From Aquilaria yunnanensis (Eukaryota > Streptophyta > Magnoliopsida > Malvales > Thymelaeaceae), in assembly GCA_039654915.1 (NCBI GenBank), contig CM077593.1, positions 40,704,501 through 40,768,500 of the forward strand: a stretch of 64,000 nucleotides of DNA, read 5' to 3'. Under the pieces are notes generated by a model. It was not told where the DNA came from. It saw nothing but the letters and a program-made list of their open reading frames with translations, and made no database searches. The translations under genes were made by a program, and so were the position numbers. Of the stretch, positions 43,838 through 54,743 are shown piece after piece. The number at the start of each line of letters is the position of its first letter. The first letter of the stretch is position 1.

Positions 43838-46265
43838 ATGTCTTCTCCCCAAGCTAAGGCCTACCCCATTCCTGAGAGTTGGCTTCCCTCAACTCTCATC
43901 CGAGCTGTGCTATTTCAGAGAAAGTTCAGAAATGGTCGGCCAAATTATTTCTTCTTTCTTATCCTGTCACTAGGCTTCCTAGCCCTGGTATGCCTAGCTA
44001 TGCCCCTCATTCGGAGAAGGTTACCGTTTTCAAGGCTCAGCTGAAGCTGGACTTTGGTATCCCCCTCCGAAGATGGTTTGCAACTTTTGCCAATTCCATG
44101 GCATAGCCGTGAACCAACTTCCCCTGAACTCCTATTCTTATTTCAATGCCTTCCTTTGCATGTGTGGGGTCTTCAAGATAGAGCCTCACTTTATCCTCTT
44201 CTTGCAGTACTACAAACTCCACCCCATTTCAAAGTGTGTGTTCTACTTCTTGCTTCCTCGGGGATCTGGAATCAAGAAATATATGTTCACCTTCGGAATG
44301 AAGGATAGTTGGCGAGGGTGGGAAAAGAAATTCTTCTTTCTGAACGTGGATGAGCAGTGGAAGAAAGTGCCAACCAAATGGGCTTCAGGGACTTTTGATA
44401 TTGATGTAGTAGATCCTAGGAAGCTACTAACTTTGGAGTTAGAAGCCCAATTTGAAGAATTTGACAGTCGCGTTCGAGCTGTCATGGATTGGGATCCCGA
44501 GGTCCCTCCGTGTTCCTTATACCCCTTCCCCATTAGGGGGAATTTTATGACCGAAGAGGTCCTTCGGGAGCTGTGGGTAGTCAAGGAACATATTACTAAC
44601 AAGGATATGACAAAGCCCTTATTTGACGGGAAGAAGACGTGGCTGGTGACATTTCTTCGGGGTAAGCTTACTTATTCGGCACTCAAAGAGAGTGAGTCCC
44701 TTCCCATATTTAGTCATATACATCTTTCTGTACTTACACTGATTTTTTTTCTTCTTGTAGAGATGGGTGATAAGTCTGCTATGTTTTACAAGAGCTTCTT
44801 CCTTGGCCAAGCCAAAAAGGGGGAGCAGTAGAAAAAGAAGGTAGCACCGAAGAGGAAGAAGGCGCCAGGTGGACCATCTTTGGCATTAAAGTTGAAGAAG
44901 GTGAAGGAGGACTCCCTTCCATCTCCGCCCAAAAAGGAAGTGGAGGTTCTAGATCAAACTCTTGTTCACACCAATCCTTCTTCGGAGCTAGCCATCTGCT
45001 CGACTCCTTTAAGTTCCAATACTGCTATGGAGACTATGGGGACTTCAATTGGAGGACTTTCAACCGAAGAGCTTGAGGAACATCAAAAGTGGAAAGGCAA
45101 AGGTATTCCCGCCGAGGTCCTCATTGTCAGTGACTCCGAAGGAGAAGATGCCGAACTCCCTCCAGGTTTGTCCCTTAGTCATTCTTCTATGAGTTTGGGA
45201 ATTTTTGGTGTTTTAGACCTTATAGATGAGTGGCTAAGGGATACTGTGTTAATGGAACTTCAACATGATTTTGCAGAAGAGCAAGCAACTACTCAGTGGG
45301 TGGTGGAGCAAGCTCGGAAGAGGGCCCTTCGGGATGCAAAAATTTTGAGGGACAAGGTGTCAAGGGAGCCCTTGTGGACTTTCACGGAGGACATGGATTT
45401 GTTTTTCGAGGATAGCCAGAAAATGGCTCCTCAGATTATGAATGGCATTATGAAAAATGCCACGTTCCAGTCCCTCATGGAAGAGTGTCCAAATGAACAG
45501 CTTCTCGCCGTGAGGATGAGTGAACATGCTGCCCAAGTAAGCCCTAAACCCTTTTGGACTTAGCAAAATCCTCCTAAGTTTTTGCTGGTTTTTGAACTTC
45601 ATTTAGAGTCTTTTCCTTTGTAGCTTTTGGCATATAGTGGATATTTCCGAGCTTGGGTAGCCAAGCAGTCTTCGGTCTGAACTCGGTCTGAGGAGTCCTT
45701 GGCAAGGCCAAAGAACTCTTTGCTAGCTCAGTTGTCAAGTATGGCAAGCCTAATAGGATAGCCAAGAGGACCTGTCCAACCTTTGACAGGAAGTTCTGAA
45801 GAGCTAAGGCGAACTGATAGGGAGGACTTTTCCTTCAAGATATTCGACCATGGCATGAAGGTGATATCTCTGACCTCGGTGAACAAGGCTTTCCAAAAGG
45901 AGAAGGATGAAGCCATTGATGATATTTCAAAGGCATTTCATCTCAACTCCAAACTTCAGGCCGAGGTCGACTGACTCACGAAGGAGTAGAAGAAGAAGAA
46001 GAAATTAGAGAAGGAGGTCGGGGTCCTCAAGAAGGAATTGGAGGACTTGAAGCCAGAGAAGATGAAGTCCAATGAGGTGACTAAGTCCTTTCATCAAGAC
46101 AATTTTTGCCTTGCTCAGCACCAAGTCTTTTACAAGTTCCCTGACCTCGACTTATCCTTTCTAGCAGCTCTGGATATTCCTGACGGACCATCTTCGAAAT
46201 GGACGAGGGTGGAGTTCCTGAATCTCCCAATTGCTCCACCTTCGGCAACCAAAGCTCGTGCTGAC
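43838..46265 (+). pseudogene. R5 antisense gene: gypsy-type domain plus coiled coil, frameshifted
   Basis: It starts MSSPQAKAYPIPESWLPS. Two shifts of frame occur before 44073, after which the FCQFHGIAVNQLPLNSYSYF domain reads openly to 44831. Introns with GT and AG ends are at 44692-44760 (69 bp), 45166-45276 (111 bp) and 45537-45623 (87 bp); all three lengths are multiples of three. Exon 3 has KRALRDAKIL and EPLWTFTEDMDLFFED; the last exon has stops and a KKKKKLEKEV coiled coil. It lies opposite to the element's own sense. The product is unknown; the gene is non-functional as it stands. Confidence 0.8.
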
Positions 46266-46277
46266 AAACACGGCGCC

Positions 46278-47144
46278 TGATAGCCAAAGGCTATCGCCTC
46301 AATCTGGCCGAACACCCTGCCACAACAATGGCCAGAAGAACTGGCGCTTCCCGGGAACAGGTGGAATCATGCACCTCGGGAGATAGCCGGAGAGCTCCGA
46401 GCCTCGGCACGCCAGTAGAACTTGAGGACTCTATTCGCCCCCCAAGGTTGTGAACAGCGCGCCTTCGGAAAAGTGGCACCAGACATTGCTGCCCGAACAT
46501 GATATCCCCGAAGGCGGAACCCCCTGGAACTGGGAACCCCCGAACTGAGGGTATGCTTCCCGAAGAGGCTCTGTCCGAACTAGAGGACGACCTCGCCCAG
46601 GGACCTCGGGAGTACGGCAGGAGCATTTATGGAAGCATTTAAGGAAGCCTCTGACACGTCCCACCACAGACGTAAAAAGTCGCCCTGACGCGCAGACGCC
46701 ATCAGAATCACATCATGGCCCGTCTCAGCACAAGGCTCGAGGCCATCCGGTTACCAACTATCTGTCCCCTACGCCCAGAAGTTCAGGAGCATCCGACCGC
46801 ACACGTGTCATGATCTGAACGGGCTAGGTATTCCTATATATACAGGAAATAAATACTTGACAGGAGGTTGGTTGGCCGGAGATACAGCTCCCACACTCTG
46901 AGAAAATACCAGGCGAGACTTTTCTGCCTTTCTCTTTGAGCTAGTGACTTTCTCATTTTTCCGGCCACCACTGACTTGGGCGTCGGAGGCTCCCCCCCCG
47001 GAAAAACACTCCTGGGGCCTCCTAACCCTGTTTACCAGCTTTTCAGGTACTCTCCTTGGGGCGATCCACCTTCCAGGCGTTCTTCCTCCTAGAAGTCTCC
47101 TCAACAGTCATCATGACTCACAACGATGAGGCCCCAGGCCATCA
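46278..47144 (+). repeat. Retand-type LTR, near twin of the solo LTR at 21031
   Basis: 867 bp, the same length as 21031-21897, with only around a dozen differences seen by eye. Flanks are GCGCC on the left and CTTAT on the right, so there is no target duplication, and no polypurine tract or primer site adjoins it. It abuts truncated R5, so a deletion or recombination joined them. Confidence 0.88.
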
Positions 47145-47343
47145 CTTATTATATATGAAAGTACCAAAAAATGGAAATTACTAATAACGGAAGTCACCAT
47201 TCCTAAATATAAGACATACTGAATATGAAAGTCTCAAGAAATGGAAGTTACTAAACATGGAAACCTCCATATTTAGGATTGGTTTAATATGGAAAATAAT
47301 GAAAAAAGAAAATTAAGGTTTAGGGTGGGGGTTAAAATTGGGT
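47145..47343. other. AT-rich sequence, nothing recognised
   Basis: Contains local repeats of ATATGAAAGT and ATGGAAGTTACTAA-type strings. No gene. Confidence 0.5.
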
Positions 47344-47630
47344 CTTGTCGGGTTTAGTTATCGGGTCATCTCGGGTTCAGGTCAAGTCAGTCTCGGGTTT
47401 GGGTCATTTCGGGTTCGGGTCAATTCAGGCTTGGGTCATTTCGGGTTCGGGCATTTCGGGTTTGGGTCATTTGGGTTCGGGTTTTCTCGGGTTTCCCTTT
47501 AATCGGGTTCGGGTTCAGGTCGGGTTGGGTACAGTCGGGTTCAGGTCATTGATTTTTTTAGTCAAATCGGGTCAGGTCGAGCTTGGGTTCGGGTGGGTTG
47601 GGCCAGGTCATCGGGTCGGGTCCGATTTTG
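47344..47630 (+). repeat. TCGGGT/TTCGGG-rich simple repeat
   Basis: Many imperfect TCGGGTTCGGGTCA-like units give G runs every six or so bases. A 122-codon Gly/Ser-rich frame across it (47345-47713) is compositional. The G spacing could support G-quadruplex structure. Confidence 0.75.
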
Positions 47631-47889
47631 CCTTCCTTAGTGGCGGTGGCTACGTCGGCGGCAGTGGGATTAAAGGAAGGATTTCTGAAGGGAGAGAGGG
47701 AGAGTTTTGGTAAAGGGCAATTTTATCAATTTCTTTTGATGGAAGTAACTTATATATAGAGAGTTAGGGGTGGATTAGTATGTCTAATTAAACATAGGTG
47801 CATAGCATAATAATTATATTGCCAATTGGTTTTGGGTTAGATGCTTTATTAATTAGACTATCTTTGATGATTACCTTTCAAAACTGTGG

Positions 47890-48290
47890 TAGGGTTTAGT
47901 TGTGGAAAAAATTTTCATTTTCTTTTTTCAAATTTTTTTTTCATAAAAGGTAGAGTACATAACATGTTTCGATGATGTTAAAAACATTATTTTCTAAATT
48001 TTGGCATATTGATGTATTAAAATGGAAATTTTGGAAAAATTTAGAGTACATAGCATGTTTCTATGATGTGGAAAATATTATTTTTTAAATTTTGGAAAAC
48101 TTATGTTATAAAATATAAAACCATATTTTAGATGTTTTCCATTTTTAATACATTAGTTCACCAAAATTTAGAAAAGAATGTTTTTCACATCCTTAACACA
48201 AGCTATGCACTCAAAACTTTATCAAAGAAAATTTTTAGAAAAGAAAAATATGAAAATTTTTCACATCCAAACATCACTTGAATATCTAAG
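47890..48290. mobile_element. Fold-back MITE-like element
   Basis: The two arms are inverted relatives: left has GTGGAAAAAATTTTCATTTTC, GAGTACATAACATG, TTCTAAATTTTGG and TGTATTAAAATGGAAA; the right arm, reversed, has GATGTGAAAAATTTTCATA, GAGTGCATAGCTTG, TTCTAAATTTTGG and TGTATTAAAAATGGAAA. The total is about 400 bp, AT-rich and non-coding. Target duplication not determined. Confidence 0.65.
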
Positions 48291-48580
48291 AGGCATATAA
48301 ACATGAACTAAAACCAAATGCATAAGCTATCAGTTTATATCAGATACTTCCCAAACCTGAATATCCAATCAACAAAGATGATCAGGTTGTTCTGCTCGGA
48401 TGGTTGCCTTGTGTCCATACGCCAAAATCAATTGAAAAAGGAACCAGAGATCATACTTGTTAAATACTTTCTCCATAGGGAAACCATAATCAAATGAAAA
48501 ATAAACAATTTTTTTTCTGTTCTCTGTTCATATTTAAATACTTCTGTTTAACATGTGTAACAAATATTATTGATTAAGAA
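48291..48580. other. AT-rich spacer
   Basis: No recognised feature. Confidence 0.4.
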
Positions 48581-48769
48581 TCAGCACTTCAAACCTGCTT
48601 TCCAGGCAAATCCAACCTAAGAATCTTTTCAAATGAATCAATGTAATCTTCCCCAGAGAATGTTTCGGAGAGAGGAGTTGGGTGACATCCAGAATTAGTG
48701 TTTTCTGGGGATCGTACAAGGTTTGGGGATAGTAATCCCCATTTAATGAGCCAAGCAGAAGTAAAAAAT

Positions 48770-49240
48770 CTGGACATTTCTTGCATATGATGGTGCCATG
48801 CTCCTCTGAAACAACTCCCTTCTTAGCCAAACAGTATGCTACAGCATCAGCCTCCCTAAATGTGTGTTGGACTTTCATCAACCGGCATCCTTGCATGAGC
48901 AACCTACAATCCACAAGCAAAGGCATTAGTTAGATAGATGTGCATTGAGATGAATTCACAAGCTGCACAACCACTTGAGAATCCGTCTCAATGATTTAGT
49001 AAAATATGGAAAATGGTCGGCAAGTTTCAAGCCTTCTCTAAGGCCCCTTAGCTCAGCCCGTAAACTATTTGTTTTCCCAACATTGCGGGAAAAGGCAGCA
49101 ACAAACTTGCCAAACTCACCTCTTATGAAACCCCCAGCACCAGCTAAGGAACCGTTAGCTGAGTTGAGCATTCTGTGTTCAACTTATAGGTCTTAGTGGG
49201 GGAAGGATAACATCTCACATTGACCATGCTCTTCTGACCA
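48770..49240 (-). pseudogene. LINE-derived RNase H domain fragment
   Basis: Minus-strand frames show CYPSPTKTYKLNTECS, then GSLAGAGGFIRGEFGKFVAAFS and LRAELRGLREGLKLA, then HTFREADAVAYCLAKKGV. These are the ordered blocks of the RNase H domain at the end of plant LINE reverse transcriptases (RVT_3, PF13456). Stops and a frame change separate the blocks, and the usual Asp in the KLNTDGS-type block is Glu. No RT domain is present, so it is a fragment of a LINE or a decayed RNase H-like gene. Confidence 0.75.
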
Positions 49241-49589
49241 GCAGCATTGTGTTTATTTATCATAAAAAAGGCAAACCTCAGTTGCTCTACTAAGGATTTT
49301 CTAGAAGCTGCCTCAACAAGTTCTACGGATGTTTTTAATAAGGGCTTGGATTCAAATCCCATTTCATGGGCATCTTCACCTCGTGTTGCTGTACAGCGTC
49401 ACCGGGCAAAATACGAGATTATTGCGAAAATGCATGATCACAGCCACTGTGTGCTTCTCAATGCACTTGATGGGGCAATATTGTATGTTGGGAAGGACAA
49501 ATTGACTATTTTTCATTGGCCCCACGTGCTACTAAAAATTGCATGAGCCTTGCATTTGATTTTTTGAATTGTACAATTATTTTTAAACT

Positions 49590-50100
49590 GCAGCAAAGTT
49601 TTAAATTCTCGACTGGGTATTGTACCATTTTTTCGATAGCATGATACAGTACCAGTATTATAAAATCGTATCTCGGATGTATTGGTAATATATTATATAT
49701 ATGTATATGAATATATAAAATATAACAACTATTGAAAGTATGTGAGTTTAAAATGTATATAATATGTATTTAGATTTTTTTAAACATAAATATATATTTA
49801 TAAAAAAATATGACTTTAAGGGGGCATAGAAGATAAAAATACAAAATTCTGTCAAATATAAAAAAAAAATTGTTATACAAAGCGTTTAATTAAACATAAT
49901 ATATTTTACTTAAAAATATAAAAATATAAAAATGTCCATTTTTCCCGGTTCCGAGACAGTACTGTACAGTATGATACAGCCGAGCTGTCCGGTATAAACC
50001 TGTATAATCTAGTATAAAGGACGGAATGCGACACACCATCTCATATCATTTTCTAACCGGTACAAAACAATATTGAACAGTACATACAGTATTTAAAACC
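49590..50100. mobile_element. Possible MITE with GTTTTAAAT ends
   Basis: The left end AGTTTTAAATTCTCGACTGG and right end CAGTATTTAAAACC are inverted. Inside, TGATACAGTACC-like and GGTACAAAACAATA-like strings recur in both orientations. AT-rich and non-coding. The ends are short and imperfect. Confidence 0.4.
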
Positions 50101-50883
50101 ATTTGTTGCTGGCCAAAAGAGGGGCTGTGGAATATCTTTCGTCACAATTGGAGTTCACAAGCAGGACTCCTGCTGAAGATCATGAGCACATGATACAGAG
50201 CTCTTCTCTGCCATTCGCGCATAGCAACAGAATCCAGTAGCGTGCAAACCTGCGTTGGTTGAAACAGCAGAGGAAGCTTCAGCCGAGAAGCAACAACAAT
50301 ATATGGAGCTCCACATATAACCGCGTGGCACGAAACATGCCACCCAGTTGTCTTAAAAGCGCTACTAATGAGACATATGGCCACCTTTTCCATGGTCAGC
50401 CATGACTGGAGCTAAAGAGGATTAATAAAATATTGCCTGAGGGGGCGCTTTACGCATTCATTATTCAATAATTAATTTATAATTTTTTATTTTCAACATT
50501 TTAGCAGATAAATAAAAAGTATTATATATAGATGATAAATAATGGTTTATAGTTTTTAAAAATATTTTTTATTAAATAATTATATAAATAAATTTAAATC
50601 AAACTATATAAAAAAATCAAATATTTTAAAATATATTGAGATAGGGTAAGGTCAGAAGAAGCATGAGCGTCGTTAAAGGGTGGAAGGATTCTACTCAGCC
50701 TAAGAGTCAGAGTGGCCTCGGTAATTGTTAAATGAAGCTTGTAGAAGTCGAGGCATCTTCTTATCTTATGCATACCAAATAAATAGCGATATAGATATTT
50801 GCATAAAATGCATGACTTTTATAATTGCGTATTTCCTTGCATGGTTAACATCATGATATTATTGGTTAATAGATTATGGTACC
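50101..50883. other. Unassigned; weak 83-codon minus frame
   Basis: A minus-strand frame at 50142-50393 (MEKVAICLISSAFKTTGWH and so on) has an even amino-acid mix but no motif I know. The remainder is AT-rich. I do not call a gene. Confidence 0.35.
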
Positions 50884-51205
50884 TAATAGCTGAAGCGCTA
50901 TCACCGAGTGGACCCTCGAGCAGAAGAGGGTTTAACACCACCCTCGGATAGTAACTTAGCCAATCTTGGAAAACCCACTCATCACCCTCAACTACAAGCA
51001 CAACTCCTGAAGACGTTTATACCCCCAAAGAACCCCATATGGACCTTGGAAGACACGCCAAACACTCGGCCCCCAAGGACCACTGGCATAAACCACCCCC
51101 ACACCCCTTGATCTAGTGATAAAGCATAACCGCCTACACCAGCTGGAGAGGTCCCACCCAAGGTACGGACCGAAGGTCCCCCTGTTACCACTCTGAGAGC
51201 TTGAA
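50884..51205 (+). repeat. 5' fragment of a Retand-type LTR
   Basis: It begins TAATAGCTGAAGCGCTATCA, a mutated TGATAGCC hairpin start, and continues with CCCTCGGATAGTAACTTAGCC-like text of the LTR U3. It stops before any TATA region. Confidence 0.6.
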
Positions 51206-53142
51206 TACAATAACAATATTTATTGTGTCAATCTCCCATGAGCTATGCATGTTCTGCAGGCCATCAGAATAATGTTCACTATATTACCCAAGTGGCCCTC
51301 TTGGTCTTTATGCAAATATATGTATATTGGTCAAACCATAACACACATATTTACATTTATGCACACTATGGCAGCTAAGAAGGAAAACACTAGCACAATT
51401 CTTAGTTTTGGCTTCCACACATCAGGCAATCTTGTTAAGTTCTAGTGACCAGCCACTGCACCTGTAACTTCCACTAATAAACTGTATCATTCTAGCCATG
51501 TAACCCCCCTTTTTCTTTGTTCCATTATCAAGTAGAGACTTACAACAAACCAGTAAATTTTGTTTTACATCAAAAGCCCACCTATGGACCAAGTTATGGA
51601 TTTTTTAAGTTGGTTACCAAATTCTGACCAAATGAACAGTAACTTAGCCAACTTTAGAATGTCATATCTTTGGCTATAGGGCTCAAAATTTAGAAATTCC
51701 AAATTCCAGTTCAACCTCTATATGTGATCTAGATGTGTTCAAAATTTTATACCGATATTCCTTCTACACATGAAGTTATGGAACTTTAAGTGCAGGGTCA
51801 AAATTCTAGTCACTTTATAACCATTTTGCCCATACAAAATTTCATAAGATTCATGCACTTCATTTCCAGGTGCAAAACCATCATGGGCAGGTTCTTACAT
51901 GTCTTAAACACTTGGTAAATTCATTCCCCAAAATTTAGAGGCATTGCATAAACATTAAACATAATTTTCTTTGGAACAGCTAATGAGTTGCAAAATAGAC
52001 AGAATTGAACCTTCAACCTCAAACATCACTTTATTGCTTCATATATCATCCATACACCATATATAGTGTATTTACGTGCATAGATGCATCATAAATATGT
52101 CCTAGCTTAGTTGGGTATGTACACTAGCTTCTTGGAAAGCCTTACAACCACAATGCACTCCAGAAACTTCAAAAGACAGCTGTTGCGTAAGGCAGAAAGT
52201 ACCAACACTAAAATTAGAAAATGTACTTTAAAAATCATGAAACAATCTAGTTTAATACTAGACATATTGAAGTTCATGTACCTGGAATTTCACAAGAAAA
52301 CTCAACCTAGAACTATTAGTTTGAACATTCTCTTTCAAGTGTTCCTGAAAATGGACAGAAAGGGGAGCAAGCTTTTTGTAAAGAACTTAGTAAGGGCTTT
52401 CAATGTAAAGTCTTCCATAGCAACATACCACCTGAAATCCAAAAACATAAAAACATACAAAAACAACACATACACACAAATATGGAAACCATATCCACCA
52501 ACAAGCACAGCAATAAACACATGTAATACTAGCAGCAATAACACATTAGGGTTAGTCCATAATCATTCAATAAAACAATGAGATATCACTTTAGTAACAT
52601 TATGGCAGCCCTCCTCAAGCTTTTTCTTGATGAGTATTTTAGGTCTTAGGAGTCTTTTAGGTCTTAGTTAGTACTAACTTGGGCTTTAGAAACATTTCTT
52701 TCTTGCTGCCATCTTTAGCATGGTAATACTAAGGCCGAAACCTTGCCATGCTTCTTTCCCCTTAACCCATACTTGGTTCCTTGAGCTTTTTGCTCTCTTC
52801 CAAGCATGGTCTTAGCTTCATGGATGTTTGAAAATATAGTAAACAATCCAAGAAACTTTAGAAAACCCTTACCTTTTGCTATGAAATCTGAAAACCAAAA
52901 TAGAACGAAAATTAGGTTTTCTTGCACTCTTTGATGCCTTCTTTGCTTTCTCTTGCTTTCTCTTGTTTTCTTAAGGTATGGTGGCTATGAAGGATGATGG
53001 AAGAGCTTAAGGAAGAGGTCTTAGCTGCTGGAGGCTAAAATTTAAAGAAAAATGGTAATGAAATGAAGATTTTTCTTCATTTATACATCATTTTGACCAA
53101 GGTGGCACATATGCAAATTTTTAAAAATTTGGCCAACACTTG
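51206..53142. other. AT-rich region without recognised genes
   Basis: About 1.9 kb. A 156-codon plus frame at 52111-52581 is Lys/Asn/Thr-rich with no motif. Pyrimidine-rich TTGCTTTCTCTTGCTTTCTC occurs near 52940. The text resembles a long non-coding LTR but I cannot define its ends. R4 inserts at 53142/53143. Confidence 0.4.
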
Positions 53143-54001
53143 TGATGCCCGTCGGTATCCTCATTGGCTAACATGCTGGACTGGAGTAGGGACTTCCAAT
53201 GTGAAGGCACCTGAAATACTCAAAAGAACAAGGGTTAGGAGCTCCCCAGAGTGTGTTTCCGGGGGAGGAGTCTCCGACGCCCAAGTCAGTGTTTATCAAG
53301 TAAAGAGCAGAGAGTGAAGAGTAAAATAGTAGAGAGTTCTCTATCTTACCAAGGTTACTCCCAGGTATTTATAAGAGGGCATAGGGAGGACATTTGACAC
53401 AGCCCACTCAGATCATGACACTTGTATGGTCGGATGTAGTCCGTATCTTCGGAGATAGGTATCTCCAGCTGGTCATAGGCCGTTCTGGCCGGAGGTCAAG
53501 GCCATGTGGGAGGTTTGTGTTAGAGGCGTCTGCGAGGTCTCTGTGTCAGAGGCTCCTTAACCATTTTTGTCGTATACCCGTAAGACCTCTTCGGGGAGCT
53601 AGACCCTTTCGAAGCTTGAGACTCCTTCAGGGGAGTAGGACCCTTCGGACTGACGTTACCTCTAAGGAGCACTAGGAGCGATCCCTCGGGAGAGAGGGGC
53701 GCCTTCGAGAGACTTATTCCTTTCCGAGGTCGGTAGTATATGCTTTACCCGAGGTCGGTCCAATCATATTCCAGAGGTGGTTGTTGACCATTGAGGTCGG
53801 GGCTAGGTCCTCACCGAGGGTGGTTTCTAACTATGTGATATGGGGATCTTGGAGGCATAGGCCCCTCGGTCATAGGATGGTGCTTATTCTGAGGATGGTG
53901 AGGACCCTTTAATTACCGAGGTTGGTCACACGTATTTCCAAGGTTGGTACTCATAAGGTCAGTTTGGGAATTCTCCAAGGGTGATAGCCGTTTGGCTATT
54001 A
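53143..54001 (-). repeat. R4 3' LTR
   Basis: 859 bp; on plus TGATGCCCGTCGGTATCC to CGTTTGGCTATTA. It matches 63222-64000 closely for as far as that copy goes. Box TATTTATAAGAGGG at about 53366-53379. Confidence 0.9.
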
Positions 54002-54003
54002 CA

Positions 54004-54015
54004 TGCCCCCCTTGC
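54004..54015 (-). other. R4 polypurine tract
   Basis: Minus strand GCAAGGGGGGCA, two bases before the LTR start. Confidence 0.82.
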
Positions 54016-54472
54016 AAAGCCGAAGTTGTTTCTTCGGTGAGTTGACCTTTTTACAAGCATATCACGGAGACTTTTGTAGAAGGTGACGATCACTTTAGTT
54101 GTCATGACTGAATTTTTTGGCCTAGGTCACCTTCTTCGGGAGAGGACACTTCTTCAGTTGTCATGACTGAATTTTTTGACCTAGGTCGAGCTTTAGACGT
54201 GTCCGAAGTTGTTACTTCGCACCGAAGTGTACATTCCCCTTCTGAATTTTTTTGTTGCCTCAGTGAATCATCACATCTACTGATCAGATAGGCGTGTCAC
54301 TTTGGTTTAAGCTTGCGTAGATCTGCTAGCTGTCAAGAGGCATGCCCTCGTTTCTCTCGCTAGGCGACATGTGTCACCTAGTGACTGGCAAACAGTCGTG
54401 TCAGTTACATCAATTGTGTCTCTTCGCCTTCAAGGAGTCATTATGGCGACCCTTCACCTACCTCCTTCGGTC

Positions 54473-54480
54473 TATATAAA
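54473..54480 (+). promoter_or_regulatory. TATA box of R4 antisense gene
   Basis: TATATAAA in CTTCGGTCTATATAAACCC, about 265 bp before the ATG at 54744. A putative 5' UTR intron (AG/GTGGGCTT near 54648 to TTTCTCAG near 54723) lies between. Confidence 0.65.
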
Positions 54481-54743
54481 CCCTTCCTCCTCTAGAATTC
54501 TCCACGCTTCTCATTTTTCGTAGCCTTTGCTCTCTAATTTTCTCTCTTTCTTCGCCTTATTTTCTGCAGCTGCAGCGGTGCTAGCGGCAGAGCGATTTCT
54601 GGAAATTCTTGTGGTGGTTTCTGAAGTTACTTCCTCGGTCCAAATTAGGTGGGCTTATTTTCCGAAGTTCTTCCCTCCTACTTTTTGTGTGTCTTCCTCG
54701 TCTTCTCTCTTTTTATTTCTCAGGTTACCTTCTTTTTCTGAAC

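Larger units (their letters stand above)
42360..46277 (-). mobile_element. R5: truncated Retand element (3' LTR plus antisense gene)
   Basis: Element sense is minus: 3' LTR at 42360-43135, polypurine tract on the minus strand (ACGGGGGCATG, about 43136-43146), then the antisense gene on plus. Everything 5' of that (pol, gag, 5' LTR) is missing; the sequence stops at 46277 where an unrelated-orientation LTR begins. Confidence 0.78.

Noticed and set aside
44073..44831. 252-residue ORF as a host protein gene
   Set aside because: It is the gypsy-type domain exon of R5's antisense gene; the same sequence occurs in four other Retand copies here.
48567..48926. 119-residue minus ORF as a complete gene
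   Set aside because: Only the HTFREADAVAYCLAKKG block is recognisable, which is the end of a LINE RNase H domain; the rest is read-through.
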